Below are positions 45,919 to 55,249 of a stretch of 64,000 nucleotides of DNA, piece after piece; the first letter of the stretch is position 1; the number at the start of each line of letters is the position of its first letter. Location of the stretch: NCBI RefSeq assembly GCF_900067135.1, contig NZ_FJUR01000005.1, positions 62,001 through 126,000 of the forward strand. The letters run 5' to 3'. The translations under genes were made by a program, and so were the position numbers. The notes beneath the pieces are model-generated. The model searched no databases, had not been told where the DNA came from, and was given only the letters and a program-made list of their open reading frames with translations. The DNA comes from Rhizobium sp. 9140. Its GTDB lineage: Bacteria > Pseudomonadota > Alphaproteobacteria > Rhizobiales > Rhizobiaceae.

Positions 45919-46245
45919 ATGGACCCGCATACACAACATCCGGCTGATCACCCGGCCGGGCATGAACCGGAGCGCGAACTTGAGCCAAGGCCGCATGGGT
46001 TTTTGACTTCGAAGGCGGGGTTGGTCACGATTGCGTTCCTGCTGATCGCCGCGTTTTTCCTTCTCTCTGAGCACCGGGTGCATGCCCTCGGTTTCCTTCC
46101 CTTCCTGCTGCTGTTGGCCTGTCCTCTGCTGCACATGTTCATGCATGGCGGCCACAGGGGGCACGGCGGTCACGGAGGACATAGCCATCAGAACAAGCCT
46201 GAGCCGAGCGCGCGAAACGGTCCGACACGCGGAAGAGGAGCGTGA
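45919..46245 (+). CDS. DUF2933 family membrane protein
   Basis: 108 aa. His-rich N-terminus (DPHTQHPADHPAGHEPE), two hydrophobic helices with LLLLACPLLHMFMHGGHRGHGG and HGGHSHQ tail. Longer relative of the copy at 31289. Likely metal-binding membrane peptide. Overlaps the methyltransferase start region. Confidence 0.8.
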   Translation: MDPHTQHPADHPAGHEPERELEPRPHGFLTSKAGLVTIAFLLIAAFFLLSEHRVHALGFLPFLLLLACPLLHMFMHGGHRGHGGHGGHSHQNKPEPSARNGPTRGRGA

Positions 46246-46247
46246 CC

Positions 46248-46916
46248 ATGGTCGAGCAATCTCAAGCCTATGGCCTCTGGGGCCTGGTCATCGTCAATTC
46301 GGCGGTTTTCATCGTGTTCGCCTTCAGCTTCTTCAAGCCGCGAACAGGCCGTGACTGGCGCTCCTTCGGTGCGTTCAGCGCCTTCTTGGTGGCGCTGTTC
46401 GCGGAGATGTATGGTTTTCCGCTGACGATCTATCTGCTTTCAGGTTGGCTTCAATCGCGGTTCCCCGGAATCGACTGGTTGTCGCATGATGCTGGTCATC
46501 TCCTGGAGATGATGTTCGGATGGCGGCTGAATCCGCATTTCGGCCCGTTCCACATTGCTAGTTTCATCCTGATTGGTGGCGGATTCGTGCTGATCTCGGC
46601 CGCATGGCGAATTCTCTACGAAGCACAGCGTCAAGGCCGCCTCGCGACTGGCGGCCCGTACGACTATGTCCGCCACCCGCAATACGTCGGCTTCGTTCTG
46701 GTCATGCTGGGCTTCCTGGTCCAGTGGCCGACATTGCTGACCCTTGCGATGCTCCCGATCCTGGTAGCGATGTATGTGCGGCTTTCCTTCGTGGAAGAGC
46801 ACGAGGCAAGAAAGGAGTACGGCGAAGCATACGACCGCTACGCCGCCCGGGTGCCAGCCTTCTTCCCGCACTTGAATAGGCTGTTCGGTGCTTCCGACAG
46901 ACCCAGCACACATTGA
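46248..46916 (+). CDS. Isoprenylcysteine carboxylmethyltransferase-like membrane protein
   Basis: 222 aa with about five transmembrane helices. The conserved C-terminal module GGPYDYVRHPQYVGFVLVM and FVEEHEARKEYGEAYDRY is the SAM-binding signature of ICMT/PEMT-type methyltransferases. Substrates in bacteria are mostly unknown. Intact counterpart of the broken gene at 3877. Overlaps the DUF2933 gene, so it is co-transcribed. ATG 46248 preferred to GTG 46242. Confidence 0.82.
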   Translation: MVEQSQAYGLWGLVIVNSAVFIVFAFSFFKPRTGRDWRSFGAFSAFLVALFAEMYGFPLTIYLLSGWLQSRFPGIDWLSHDAGHLLEMMFGWRLNPHFGPFHIASFILIGGGFVLISAAWRILYEAQRQGRLATGGPYDYVRHPQYVGFVLVMLGFLVQWPTLLTLAMLPILVAMYVRLSFVEEHEARKEYGEAYDRYAARVPAFFPHLNRLFGASDRPSTH

Positions 46917-47008
46917 TCACCCTCTGCCAGGTCGAATGTTGGCCTTGTTGTCCTAAATGAAACCCTGAGTTCCGAGATTTCCGGAGCTCGAAACTGAAGG
47001 AGGCGATG

Positions 47009-47477
47009 ATGAAGCGCCGAGATTTCCTTAAAAGCGCATTTACTGGCGCCGCAGTTCTTGCGGCGCCAGCGTTCTCGCCAAGGCCGACCTTCGCTGGTCA
47101 GTCGGGCGACCAAATGCGGCTTGGTATTATCCACCGCACGATCGAGGTGAACGGCAAGGCTGCCAGCGTCTTCGGCCTCCAACGGGCAGACGGCACGCCG
47201 GGCCTCCGGTTGCGGGCGGGTGATGCCTTCAATGTCCTGCTCCGCAATGAGACTGCCGAGTCAACGATCATGCATTGGCACGGGCTGACGCCGCCCTGGG
47301 CGAGCGACGGCGTGCCGGACGCGCCGCTCCCGCTCATCGCCGCCGGAGCCCAACGTGGCTATAACTTTCCGGTCGGCAAGCCGGGCACCCATTGGATGCA
47401 TGCCCACACTCTGCAGGAGCAATCTCTTCTTGCCGCCCCGCTGATCGTCGCCGATCCAGCCGATGATGAAAGGGATG
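47009..47477 (+). pseudogene. Multicopper oxidase, 5' part cut off by IS21 copy 3
   Basis: About 156 residues. Tat-type start (KRRDFLKSAFTGAAVLAAP) and cupredoxin domain 1 with STIMHWHGLTPPWASDGVPD and GTHWMHAHTLQEQSLLAAPL. The reading frame enters the IS and stops after about six codons. Domains 2 and 3 are absent from the window, so the oxidase is non-functional. AAGGAGG lies 5 nt before ATG 47009. Confidence 0.85.
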
Positions 47478-47609
47478 TGTCAACGGCGGAGTAAAATCCT
47501 GCCACGCGGCGGCGCAAAAGTCGGCCACTTGTGGCGCGCGCATGAGACCGCCGGGAGGGCTTAGGCCCGAGCGGGGGTCTCATGCGCGCGTTGCGATTTT
47601 CGAAGGGCG

Positions 47610-48368
47610 TCAGCCGGCCTTTCGGGCGCGGCTTTGGGCGAGACGATAGCTGTCGCCGTTCATCTCGAGGATGCTGACGTGATGGGTGATGCGGTCGAGC
47701 AAAGCGCCGGTCAGGCGCTCGGACCCCAAGGTTTCCGTCCATTCGTCAAAAGGAAGGTTGCTGGTGATCAGGGTCGCGCCTCGCTCGTATCGTTGCGAGA
47801 TCAGCTCGAACAGCAATTCCGCGCCGGTCTTTGACAGCGGCACGAAGCCCAGTTCATCGATGATCAACAGCTGGTAGGCGGCCATCTGCTTCTGGAACCG
47901 GATGAGACGCCGCTCGTCGCGCGCCTCCATCATCTCGCTGACCAGTGCGGCCGCTGTCGTGAACCCAACGGACAGGCCCTTCTGGCAGGCGGCCAGGCCG
48001 AGGCCGAGCGCCACATGGGTCTTGCCCGTGCCGCTGGGGCCGAGAGCGATAACGTTCTCCCTGCGCTCGATCCATTCGCAGCGCGCCAGTTCCAGCACCT
48101 GCATCCTGTTCAGCTTTGGGATGGCGGCGAAGTCGAAACTGTCGAGGCTTTTGACGACCGGGAACCTGGCCGCCTTGATGCGACGCTCGACCTTGCGACG
48201 GTCCCGTTCGATCATCTCCCGCTCGGCAAGCCGGGTGAGGTATCCGACATGATCGACGCCTTCGGTGGCGCACAGCCGGGCCAGCTTCTGGTACTCGCGC
48301 TGGAAACTCGGCAGCTTCAGGGTTTTGAGATAATGGGTGAGAAGGATCTCGGGTGCTTGGGTGTTCAT
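47610..48368 (-). CDS. istB: IS21 helper ATPase IstB (copy 3)
   Basis: 252 aa, identical in translation to copies 1 and 2; Walker motifs intact, start overlapping the istA stop at 48365. Confidence 0.93.
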   Translation of the reverse strand: MNTQAPEILLTHYLKTLKLPSFQREYQKLARLCATEGVDHVGYLTRLAEREMIERDRRKVERRIKAARFPVVKSLDSFDFAAIPKLNRMQVLELARCEWIERRENVIALGPSGTGKTHVALGLGLAACQKGLSVGFTTAAALVSEMMEARDERRLIRFQKQMAAYQLLIIDELGFVPLSKTGAELLFELISQRYERGATLITSNLPFDEWTETLGSERLTGALLDRITHHVSILEMNGDSYRLAQSRARKAG

Positions 48369-49861
48369 GCGACTTCTCCCGCATCCGACGACAGGAGACG
48401 CATATACGCCTTCGCCGATGTCGTCTCGACCGTCGCCCTCGGCAAATACGGGTAGATGGACAGGTCCAGTCTGGGCGGCCGGCGTTCCACCCGGCACAGG
48501 ATCAGATGCTTGACGGCGTCAAAGCCAATGGCGCCAAGCTGGATCGCCTGCTTCACCGCCGCATGCAGATCGGCGAGTTCGAAGCTCTCCAGCAGGCGGA
48601 GGACCTGCACGTACTCACGCCGGCCGTGTTTGGCCATGCGGCCTTCCATCAACCGGCGCAGCGTAGCGAACTCTTGCGGCAAGTCCCAGCCCTGGAGGGG
48701 CGCTGCCTGATCCAGCGAATTGATCTTCTGCTCGATCAGCGGCAGGTAATGGACAGGATCGAAGACGACGTCTTCCCGTTCCCAGCACCGAGGATGGCGG
48801 GCGATGATCTCGCCACGGCCACCAATGACCACTTCGTTGACATAGCCGCGCACCCACACATCCTGATGGCCATAGGCGACCGGGACGGAATAGTCGTTGG
48901 TCTTGTAGCGCACCAGCGACTGCGCCGTCACCTTGGCACTTGCCTGGTCGCAGGCATCAAATGGCGAGGCTGGCAAGGCGCGCATGGCAGCCAGATCGCG
49001 CCGCAAGCGCTCGCCGATCGTCTCGCTCTCGCCGCGCAGCCTGTCGCGCTGGCGCTTCCGGCACTGCTCCTCCAGAAAGGTGTTGAACGCCTCCCATGTC
49101 GCAAACTGCGGGATCGGTACCATGAAGTTGCGCCGGGCATAGCCGACGAGACCCTCGACGTTCCCCTTGTCGTTGCCCTTGCCGGGACGGCCATAGCGAT
49201 CCCGGATAAGGTAGTGGGACAGGAAGCCGCTGAACAACGTCGCGCGCTTGCGGGTGCCGTCAGGCAAAATCTTCGCCACCAGGCAACGGTCGTTGTCGTA
49301 GACGATCGATTGCGGCACGGCGCCGAAGAAAGCGAACGCATGGACATGGCCATCGACCCAGGCCTCGGCCACTGCCGCCGGATAGGCCCGCACGTAGCAG
49401 CCGTCGCTGTGCGGAAGGTCGAGCACGAAGAAATGCGCCTTCTGCTCGACACCGCCGATGACCACCATCGCCTCACCGAAATCGGCCTGCGCATGGCCGG
49501 GCGGATGCGACAGCGGCACGAACACTTCCTGGCGGCGCTGATCCCGCTCGCGCATGTAATCCTTGATGATCGTATAGCCGCCAGTGAACCCGCATTCGTC
49601 TCGAAGCCGGTCAAACACCCGCTTGGCCGTATGGCGCTGCTTGCGCGGCACTTGTCTGTCTTCGTCCAGCCAGTGATCGATCGTCGAGACAAACGCATCC
49701 AGCTTGGGCCGCCGGATCGGTGATTGTCGCTGATAGCCAGGTGGCGTCGAATAGGACAGCATCTTGGAAACGCTGTCGCGCGATATGTTGAAATGCTTTG
49801 CAGCCTGACGCCGGCTCATGCCTTCCGAGCAAGCCAGTCGAACCTTCAGATATAATTCCAC
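48365..49861 (-). CDS. istA: IS21 transposase IstA (copy 3)
   Basis: 498 aa, identical in translation to copies 1 and 2, no disruption seen, so this copy could still mobilise itself despite the hybrid flanks. Confidence 0.94.
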   Translation of the reverse strand: MELYLKVRLACSEGMSRRQAAKHFNISRDSVSKMLSYSTPPGYQRQSPIRRPKLDAFVSTIDHWLDEDRQVPRKQRHTAKRVFDRLRDECGFTGGYTIIKDYMRERDQRRQEVFVPLSHPPGHAQADFGEAMVVIGGVEQKAHFFVLDLPHSDGCYVRAYPAAVAEAWVDGHVHAFAFFGAVPQSIVYDNDRCLVAKILPDGTRKRATLFSGFLSHYLIRDRYGRPGKGNDKGNVEGLVGYARRNFMVPIPQFATWEAFNTFLEEQCRKRQRDRLRGESETIGERLRRDLAAMRALPASPFDACDQASAKVTAQSLVRYKTNDYSVPVAYGHQDVWVRGYVNEVVIGGRGEIIARHPRCWEREDVVFDPVHYLPLIEQKINSLDQAAPLQGWDLPQEFATLRRLMEGRMAKHGRREYVQVLRLLESFELADLHAAVKQAIQLGAIGFDAVKHLILCRVERRPPRLDLSIYPYLPRATVETTSAKAYMRLLSSDAGEVA

Positions 49862-49980
49862 GGTATAGATCCCCAGGCCCTCCTGCGCTCATTGCAGAAG
49901 AGAAATAGGTGGCCGACTTTTACGCCGCCCGAAGCGGGACAATCCCGCCGCTACCGTGGTCTAATTTTGCACCGCCGCTC

Positions 49981-50802
49981 TCAGGCTTCCTTATTCTTTT
50001 CCTTGAGGACCTGAACGGTCGTCTCATCACCGTGAATGAGAGGCTGCGACCTGAGCCGCAATCTCAGCGCATCATAGATGCGGTGAAGATGCTTCTCGCT
50101 CGAGCCGATCACCCAGTGAGCGAGAGCGCCTCGGCTGATCGGAACGCCGGCACGCTCGAATGTCTGAGCCACGCGGTAGAGCGGCGTGCCATCGACGTAT
50201 TTGTGGACGAGCGCGAAAGCCAGTGTCGAGGCGGTGGCGATGCTGCCCGGCAGGGGCTGCGTCGGCATCGGAGCGATCACGACAGGCGTATTGATCCCGG
50301 TGCGGTCGCAATGGCGGCAGGCATACTTGAACCGCACGTTCTGCAGGACTTTTGCCTTGACCTCGATATGGAGCTGCTCGGTGACGGCCTCGCCCATGCG
50401 ATGCATTTGACTGTCGCAGCAAGGGCAAGCTTTCTGATCGTCGGCAAGGTCATATTCGACACGCTCGCGTGGCAAATCTTCCGGTAGAGGCCTTCTGCCA
50501 CGCTTCTTTCCCGTTGTGCTTTGGACCACCGGCAAGCCTGTATCCGGGAGATCGGCGGCCGCGTCGCCATAATCAGGATCATCCTCGTCCGCGGCCTCTT
50601 CGGCCTCGTTGAAGATGCGATCAATGTGCTTTTCGCTGCGGGGGGCAAAACGATGGAGCCTTGCAAGCGCCAGTTCTTCTTCAAGCTTGACGACCCGCTG
50701 CGAGAGGGCCTCCTTCTCGGCTTTGAGCGCAGCAATTTCGGCGGCGTTGGCCGCCAAATGCGCCATCAGCTCTGCAACGCTCAGTTCGCCGGTTCGGGTC
50801 AT
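49981..50802 (-). pseudogene. tnpC: IS66 transposase TnpC, N-terminal part
   Basis: About 272 residues. Coiled-coil start (AANAAEIAALKAEKEALSQRVVKLEEELALA core), a Cys-rich zinc-finger-like block (KACPCCDSQM, RFKYACRHCDRTG) and the DDE-domain beginning with SQPLIHGDETTVQVLKEK. The C-terminal half with the remaining catalytic residues is missing; the TGA is supplied by the last three bases of IS21 copy 3. So the IS66 element cannot transpose by itself. Confidence 0.9.
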
Positions 50803-50855
50803 CCCAGTTTTGAATCTGAGCCGTGCTGCCGCGTCAATAGCTCAATTCGCCACCT

Positions 50856-51209
50856 TTAGCCGGCGATCTGATACTGCCGCACGGGATGGCGGATCATCGC
50901 ATCGATATCGATCCCGTCGAGGATCCAGTGCAGTTGCTCGGTCGTCAGTGTGACCACCGTCACCTCTCGGCGCGGCCATCGGAACTTGTCTTCGGTCAAC
51001 CGCTTCAGGATGAGCACGAAGCCCGAGCGATCGAAGAATAGCAGCTTCACCCGGTCACGCCGGCGGTTGCAGAAGGCAAACACTGCAGGAGCAAACGGGT
51101 CCAGCGCCATCGTCTCCTGGACCAGGACCGCAAGGCTGTTGATGCCGGCCCGGAAGTCGATCGGTTCGCGATGCAGATAGACTTGAAGATCAGCGCCAAG
51201 CTTAAACAT
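50856..51209 (-). CDS. tnpB: IS66 accessory protein TnpB
   Basis: 117 aa, the usual length. Carries the IS66 Orf2 signature IDFRAGINSLAVLVQE, then FAFCNRRRDRVKLLFFDRSGFVLILKRL core and LTTEQLHWILDGID. Required for IS66 transposition; role unclear. Starts inside the end of tnpA (8-nt overlap). Confidence 0.92.
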   Translation of the reverse strand: MFKLGADLQVYLHREPIDFRAGINSLAVLVQETMALDPFAPAVFAFCNRRRDRVKLLFFDRSGFVLILKRLTEDKFRWPRREVTVVTLTTEQLHWILDGIDIDAMIRHPVRQYQIAG

Positions 51210-51636
51210 GACCCAGAGCTCCGATGATTGCCGTCAATGCGTTGAGATCGCGGCACTCCAGCGTCAATCTCACACCATTCGGCAATGATACACTCACCTT
51301 CGCTGGAGAGGTCAGCGGGTCGCTCCTCTCCGTCGTCGGCAATCGCTCTTCGCGATCCGTGGCAGGCATCTCAATGTCGAACTCGCTGCTCGGGGCGGCA
51401 ATCTGAACTGGAATAAACGCAGATGTCGAAGACGGCGATAATGGATGTGCCGGGGTATGTTTCCTGATCCATTTCCAAACGAGGTTCGCGTTGACCCCGT
51501 GTTCTCGCGCCAGTTTCGATACTGATGCGCCGGGTTCAAGGCAGGCCGCAACAAGGCGATCTTTCGAACCTTGATCGAAGCGCCGTCTTCCATTCCGACC
51601 AACCAGCCGCACAGCAAGTTTTTGACCTTCACCCAT
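51202..51636 (-). CDS. tnpA: IS66 accessory protein TnpA
   Basis: 144 aa. N-terminal helix-turn-helix (LEPGASVSKLAREHGVNANLVWKWIRKH, typical of IS66 Orf1/IS3 OrfA-like) and the C-terminal NGVRLTLECRDLNALTAII motif. ATG 51636. First gene of the truncated IS66 element. Confidence 0.9.
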   Translation of the reverse strand: MGEGQKLAVRLVGRNGRRRFDQGSKDRLVAACLEPGASVSKLAREHGVNANLVWKWIRKHTPAHPLSPSSTSAFIPVQIAAPSSEFDIEMPATDREERLPTTERSDPLTSPAKVSVSLPNGVRLTLECRDLNALTAIIGALGHV

Positions 51637-51640
51637 ACTT

Positions 51641-51667
51641 GGTGTCCACCTTTTTTAAGTGGACACC
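51641..51667. repeat. Palindrome upstream of IS66 tnpA
   Basis: GGTGTCCAC and GTGGACACC, 9-bp perfect arms separated by CTTTTTTAA, 5 nt upstream of the tnpA ATG. Could be the element's end region, a tnpA operator or a terminator for incoming transcription; the outer IS66 boundary itself could not be fixed. Confidence 0.6.
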
Positions 51668-52008
51668 TCATGCCAAAGCTCACTCAATTACAGAAGGTGC
51701 GGAGAAATTCGCGCTTACTAATGAAGCACTACTATTTCTGTTTGGCATGCCCACTATCCGTGTTAGCGGGCGTGTTATCCCTGTCACTTCGGCGAGTGAA
51801 ATCTCAAGTGGCAGCGGCGCGGGTCTCGCCGGAATTACACTCAAACACGATTATAGCGAGTTATTCTGTTGGCACTGTACCGTTTTCTTTTCAGAGCCGC
51901 TTGACTCTTCGGAACTCAGATCAAAGGCCTTGAAAGGGTGTAGCCAAACGCACTTCAATTCATCGAAGCCACGCCATGAATATCCTAGCCAAGATCAATC
52001 AATTCGCT
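51668..52008. other. Low-GC intergenic region, nothing recognised
   Basis: 341 bp between the IS66 remnant and a decayed gene. Noticeably AT-richer than the copper island. Several short frames are open but none has coding character. Likely acquired DNA or decayed gene. Confidence 0.5.
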
Positions 52009-52538
52009 CTATTGGGCTGGAGCAGTATGCCCAAATTCTTGAGCCTTTTTGCGCTGAGCGGAAGTCAGAGCCTTCCAATACGCTGGACATTTCGGGTCGG
52101 CATTGCGCGAAGATCAGCAACGTAGCTTGATTTATCTAGCCGTACTTTAAAGAATGAAGGGTCGTGATCGATAGCGTTAGCTTGCAGTCGCCAGAACACC
52201 ACATTCGCGAACTTAGGCGTCAATGCCTTGTGAAGCTTATAATATTTGAGCGCACTGGAAAGAATGTCGTTCGACTCTGCCGACGCCAATCGTTCTAAAG
52301 CACGCAAGCAACTTTCAAGGCGCATCTGCCGCACACGTTCAAAGAGCGCTTTACGGGCCTCTCCAGCTGTAAGCTCGCGACCTTTATCGAAAATCGCAAC
52401 TTGGAACTTGAGAATACATTCAGAACCAACGTCGAGCCGGTTGCCTGTCTGACGGTTCATGATCTCAAAATGATACCGAAGTCCATCTTGATCGCACAGA
52501 CGGCAGATTTCATGAGATAATTCGTGATCAATGGTTTC
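52009..52538 (-). pseudogene. Zinc-finger-like hypothetical gene, frameshifted
   Basis: A central frame runs HELSHEICRLCDQDGLRY, FEIMNRQTGNRLDVGSECI and AEARKALFERVRQM-type helices to AMPTRNVQRIGRL, stop at 52065. After about 52075 a coherent C-terminus continues in another frame: WKALTSAQRKKAQEFGHTAP to a TAG at 52009. CxxC plus a later Cys in the VGSECI block suggest a zinc-binding site. No in-frame ATG precedes HELSHE; an ATG at 52554 (MAFYVRNH) is one frame away, so the 5' end may also be shifted. If started at the ATG 52460 the zinc motif would be lost. Function unknown. Confidence 0.55.
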
Positions 52539-52892
52539 TCACGTAAAATGCCATTCTCGAAATGCGGCGGGTAGTGTAGCCGAAAGTGAAAGCGGCACGA
52601 TATTTTCGGCGACCCGCTTTGGGAAACTGTGCATTTAATGGACGCCTCCGACTTCCTGAGTCATTTCAAACACGTTCTTACGAGTTCGTCTAGTTCACCA
52701 TGTCGGTAAGCGCAGGTCTCTATTCCAAGCTGCCAATTGCAAGGCCTGAAACTTTCCCCAAGACAATCGAACAAATTAAGAACATTAGCTTTGACACGCG
52801 ACTTCGGTGATTGGTATTGTCGGCCACACAAACTCCCCACGCCAAATACTCGTTAGTATATCGCATCTTAGGTCGTAACCAGGATAAGGCAC
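52539..52892. other. Intergenic region upstream of 52893, nothing recognised
   Basis: About 350 bp, AT-rich, between the divergent decayed gene and the hypothetical gene at 52893. It should hold the promoter for the latter; no clear motif, tRNA or hairpin was seen. Confidence 0.45.
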
Positions 52893-53366
52893 ATGGCAAA
52901 AGATAATTCGTTGTTGTTGGAATTCCGCAAGTTGATCAGCCAGCGCGTCGACGCCGGCCAAGTCGCTCAACCCAGTGAGATTGTCGACGAAGTCCTCAAG
53001 AGCAAGCCGCTATCAGGTGTTCATGCCGAGTTTTATAGGGCCTACGCGAAGAAGCCACTCGTGGACATGGTCACCCAAATGCTCAAGCGGGTCGGCATGA
53101 GCGACGACCCCGCTCCACCACAAATGGTTTTTCCGGGCCATACGCGTCTTGTGAAATCATATCCCGTCCGCAGGAACGGCGAGCGCGCCTTGGTACCTTT
53201 AAGCCAATGCTCGGATCGAGAGCTGTCTGACCACGTTTCACTTTTACGGAAGCAGGCAAAAGGCTGCGACAACCACGCAGATGAATTGGAAGGCTACGTC
53301 AACAACCGGCCAAGTTCAGCAGACGGCTCTCAAGGAAAGCCCAACGCTGCCCTCGAACCCGCCTGA
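52893..53366 (+). CDS. Hypothetical protein
   Basis: 157 aa starting MAKDNSLLLEFRKLISQRVD; contains EIVDEVLKSKPLSGVHAEFY, KPLVDMVTQMLKRVGM and VPLSQCSDRELSDHVSLLRK. Mostly helical, acidic and basic mix, no membrane segment or signal. No family recognised. AAGG lies before the ATG. It sits 146 nt upstream of the candidate defence cassette and may be its regulator or an unrelated cargo gene. Confidence 0.55.
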   Translation: MAKDNSLLLEFRKLISQRVDAGQVAQPSEIVDEVLKSKPLSGVHAEFYRAYAKKPLVDMVTQMLKRVGMSDDPAPPQMVFPGHTRLVKSYPVRRNGERALVPLSQCSDRELSDHVSLLRKQAKGCDNHADELEGYVNNRPSSADGSQGKPNAALEPA

Positions 53367-53512
53367 CAGCCAAGTACATATCATTTCGCCGAATCTCTGA
53401 GAGTGCGATTTATTTTCAGGGAGCAGCGTACTTTACGTCAGCACAATCAAACGCTGTACACCCATCGAATTTGCACTTGCATAATCGGCCTTACAACATT
53501 ATTGTTGTAAGC

Positions 53513-54001
53513 ATGATTCCAGCGTTCATCAGTTTGCCTGGCTCCCCCTGGGATGTGCTGCCATCCGGTATACACTTCGCGACCCTCGAAGAAGTTGCAA
53601 ATGCATATGGATACAATGAGCGGCGCCGTGTGCTTTTCGCAGGATTAGTTGAGGGCGCAACCGCACTGGTGAAGGCTGGATGTTCGAGGATCTATTTGGA
53701 CGGTAGCTTCGTCACATCGAAACCCATCCCGGGCGACTACGACGCATGCTGGGATCCAGCCGGCGTTGTAGGGTCCCTTCTCGATCCCGTTTTCAAGGAC
53801 TTTAGCGATGGCAGAGCACGACAAAAAGCACGTTTCGGCGGCGAATTTTTTCCTTCAAGTGTCGTAGAAGCTGGGTCCGGAAAGGCTTTCCTGGATTTCT
53901 TCCAAGTGGAGAAACATTCAGGCGGAAAAAAGGGAATTGTTGGGATTTCGATCACGACGGATGCGATGGTCCTTCGGAGGCTAGCCCATGATATTCAGTG
54001 A
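53513..54001 (+). CDS. DUF6932-like / nucleotidyltransferase-fold protein
   Basis: 162 aa. Core motif CSRIYLDGSFVTSKPIPGDYDACWD has the G-S-x10-D-x-D arrangement of minimal nucleotidyltransferases. C-terminal part FLDFFQVEKHSGGKKGIVG. Proteins of this type pair with XRE-ImmA or similar genes. The stop overlaps the next gene's start region by 14 nt. It could act as antitoxin-like modifier or as toxin; not determinable here. ATG 53513 chosen. Confidence 0.65.
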   Translation: MIPAFISLPGSPWDVLPSGIHFATLEEVANAYGYNERRRVLFAGLVEGATALVKAGCSRIYLDGSFVTSKPIPGDYDACWDPAGVVGSLLDPVFKDFSDGRARQKARFGGEFFPSSVVEAGSGKAFLDFFQVEKHSGGKKGIVGISITTDAMVLRRLAHDIQ

Positions 54002-55249
54002 TCGTCAGTACGCAGTGTCGAAAGAACAGCTCACCAATCTAACAGATGCGGCCCTTTCTCTCCAGGTTGTGGATGGCAAGATCGATTGGCTGAAGCAAAT
54101 CGAATCCGATGCGCTTCAAAGCCAGATAGCAGACATTCGGCGCGAGATGGCGGAGTACGATTTCCTTAAATCCGGAGCTGTCGGCTTTACGGAGGAGTTC
54201 TCCTTTGAGGAATTGCCGCGCGTTCTTATAAAGGCCCGAATTGCTGGTGGCCTTACCCAGACGGATCTCGCTGAAAGTCTGGGATTGAAGGCGCAGCAGA
54301 TACAGCGGTATGAAGCCACTGACTATATGAGCGCCAGCCTGGCGCGCCTCTTGGAAGTTGCAAGTATTCTGAACGTTCGGGTCTCTGCGTCCTATGGGGC
54401 AGGTGATGAAAGATCGGACGGTGCAATTTATGCTTGGTCTGACGCAAGCTCTGTCGAATGGAATAGGTTCCCACTTCGAGAAATGGCCAAACGCGGGTGG
54501 ATTAGTGGCACTGATCTCGCCTTTTCCGCTCGTAGCTGGTTTCATCAGGTAGCTGGGCCTCAGTTTGCAACGGCGCTTCACCGTAAGAAAATGCACAGCG
54601 GTAACGCACCGAACGAGCACGCTCTCCTCGCGTGGCAGGCGCGCGTGCTTCAGAAGGCGAGTGACGACTTCGAAGCGGGCTTGATCGGTGAATTTCGCTT
54701 GGACGACCGTTGGTTAGGCCAGTTGGTCGCGCTTACGAAAGATCACGATGGGCCGCGTAAGGCTAAGGATCTTCTCGGCCGAAACGGCATTGGAATGATC
54801 GTGCAAAGTCATCTGCCGGGCACATATCTCGATGGTGGAGCAATGGTCGCACCATTCGGAAACCCGGTAGTTGCACTCACTCTTCGGTTCGATCGGCTAG
54901 ATAACTTCTGGTTCGTGCTATTTCACGAACTGGGTCACGTCTTCTTGCATCTCTATAACTCTCTCCGCTTCGACTTCTTCGATGAGGAGGATGGCCACAA
55001 GGCGATCAGTATGAAGAAGATGCGGATAAGTTTTCGTTGGACCATCTCATCCCACAAGATGCGTGGCGTAGGTGCCTCTCTCGTTTCGCGTTGACTGAAG
55101 AGGCCGTTCTCATTGATGCGGAAAAGCTCGGGATCAGTGCGAGCATTATTGCCGGCAGAATCAGGAAGGAGAGGAACGATTTTCGGCTTTTCGCCAACCT
55201 AGTCGGATCAGGGAACGTTCGGGCTCAGTTTGAAGGAATGATGGAATGA
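53988..55249 (+). pseudogene. XRE-ImmA/IrrE fusion protein, frameshifted near its C-terminus
   Basis: First frame from ATG 53988: helix-turn-helix at about residues 80-120 (RIAGGLTQTDLAESLGLKAQ, then QRYEATDYMSAS) and a zinc peptidase domain with FVLFHELGHVFLH (HExxH). At about 54990-55010 the frame is lost; domain homology continues one frame over as QYEEDADKFSLDHLIPQDAW to GNVRAQFEGMME (stop 55249), which includes the usual downstream Glu/Asp zinc-ligand helix. Restoring one base would give a roughly 420-aa protein. ImmA/IrrE proteases cleave repressors or regulate toxin modules. Could be a sequencing error. Confidence 0.75.

Larger units (their letters stand above)
47478..49983 (-). mobile_element. 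IS21-family insertion sequence, copy 3 (hybrid junction)
   Basis: 2506 bp, same ends as copies 1 and 2. The left flank (AGGGATG) lies in a multicopper oxidase; the right flank (GGCTTCC) lies in an IS66 transposase, and there is no direct repeat. Both flanking genes are incomplete. This fits recombination between two former IS21 copies with loss of the DNA between them. Confidence 0.93.
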
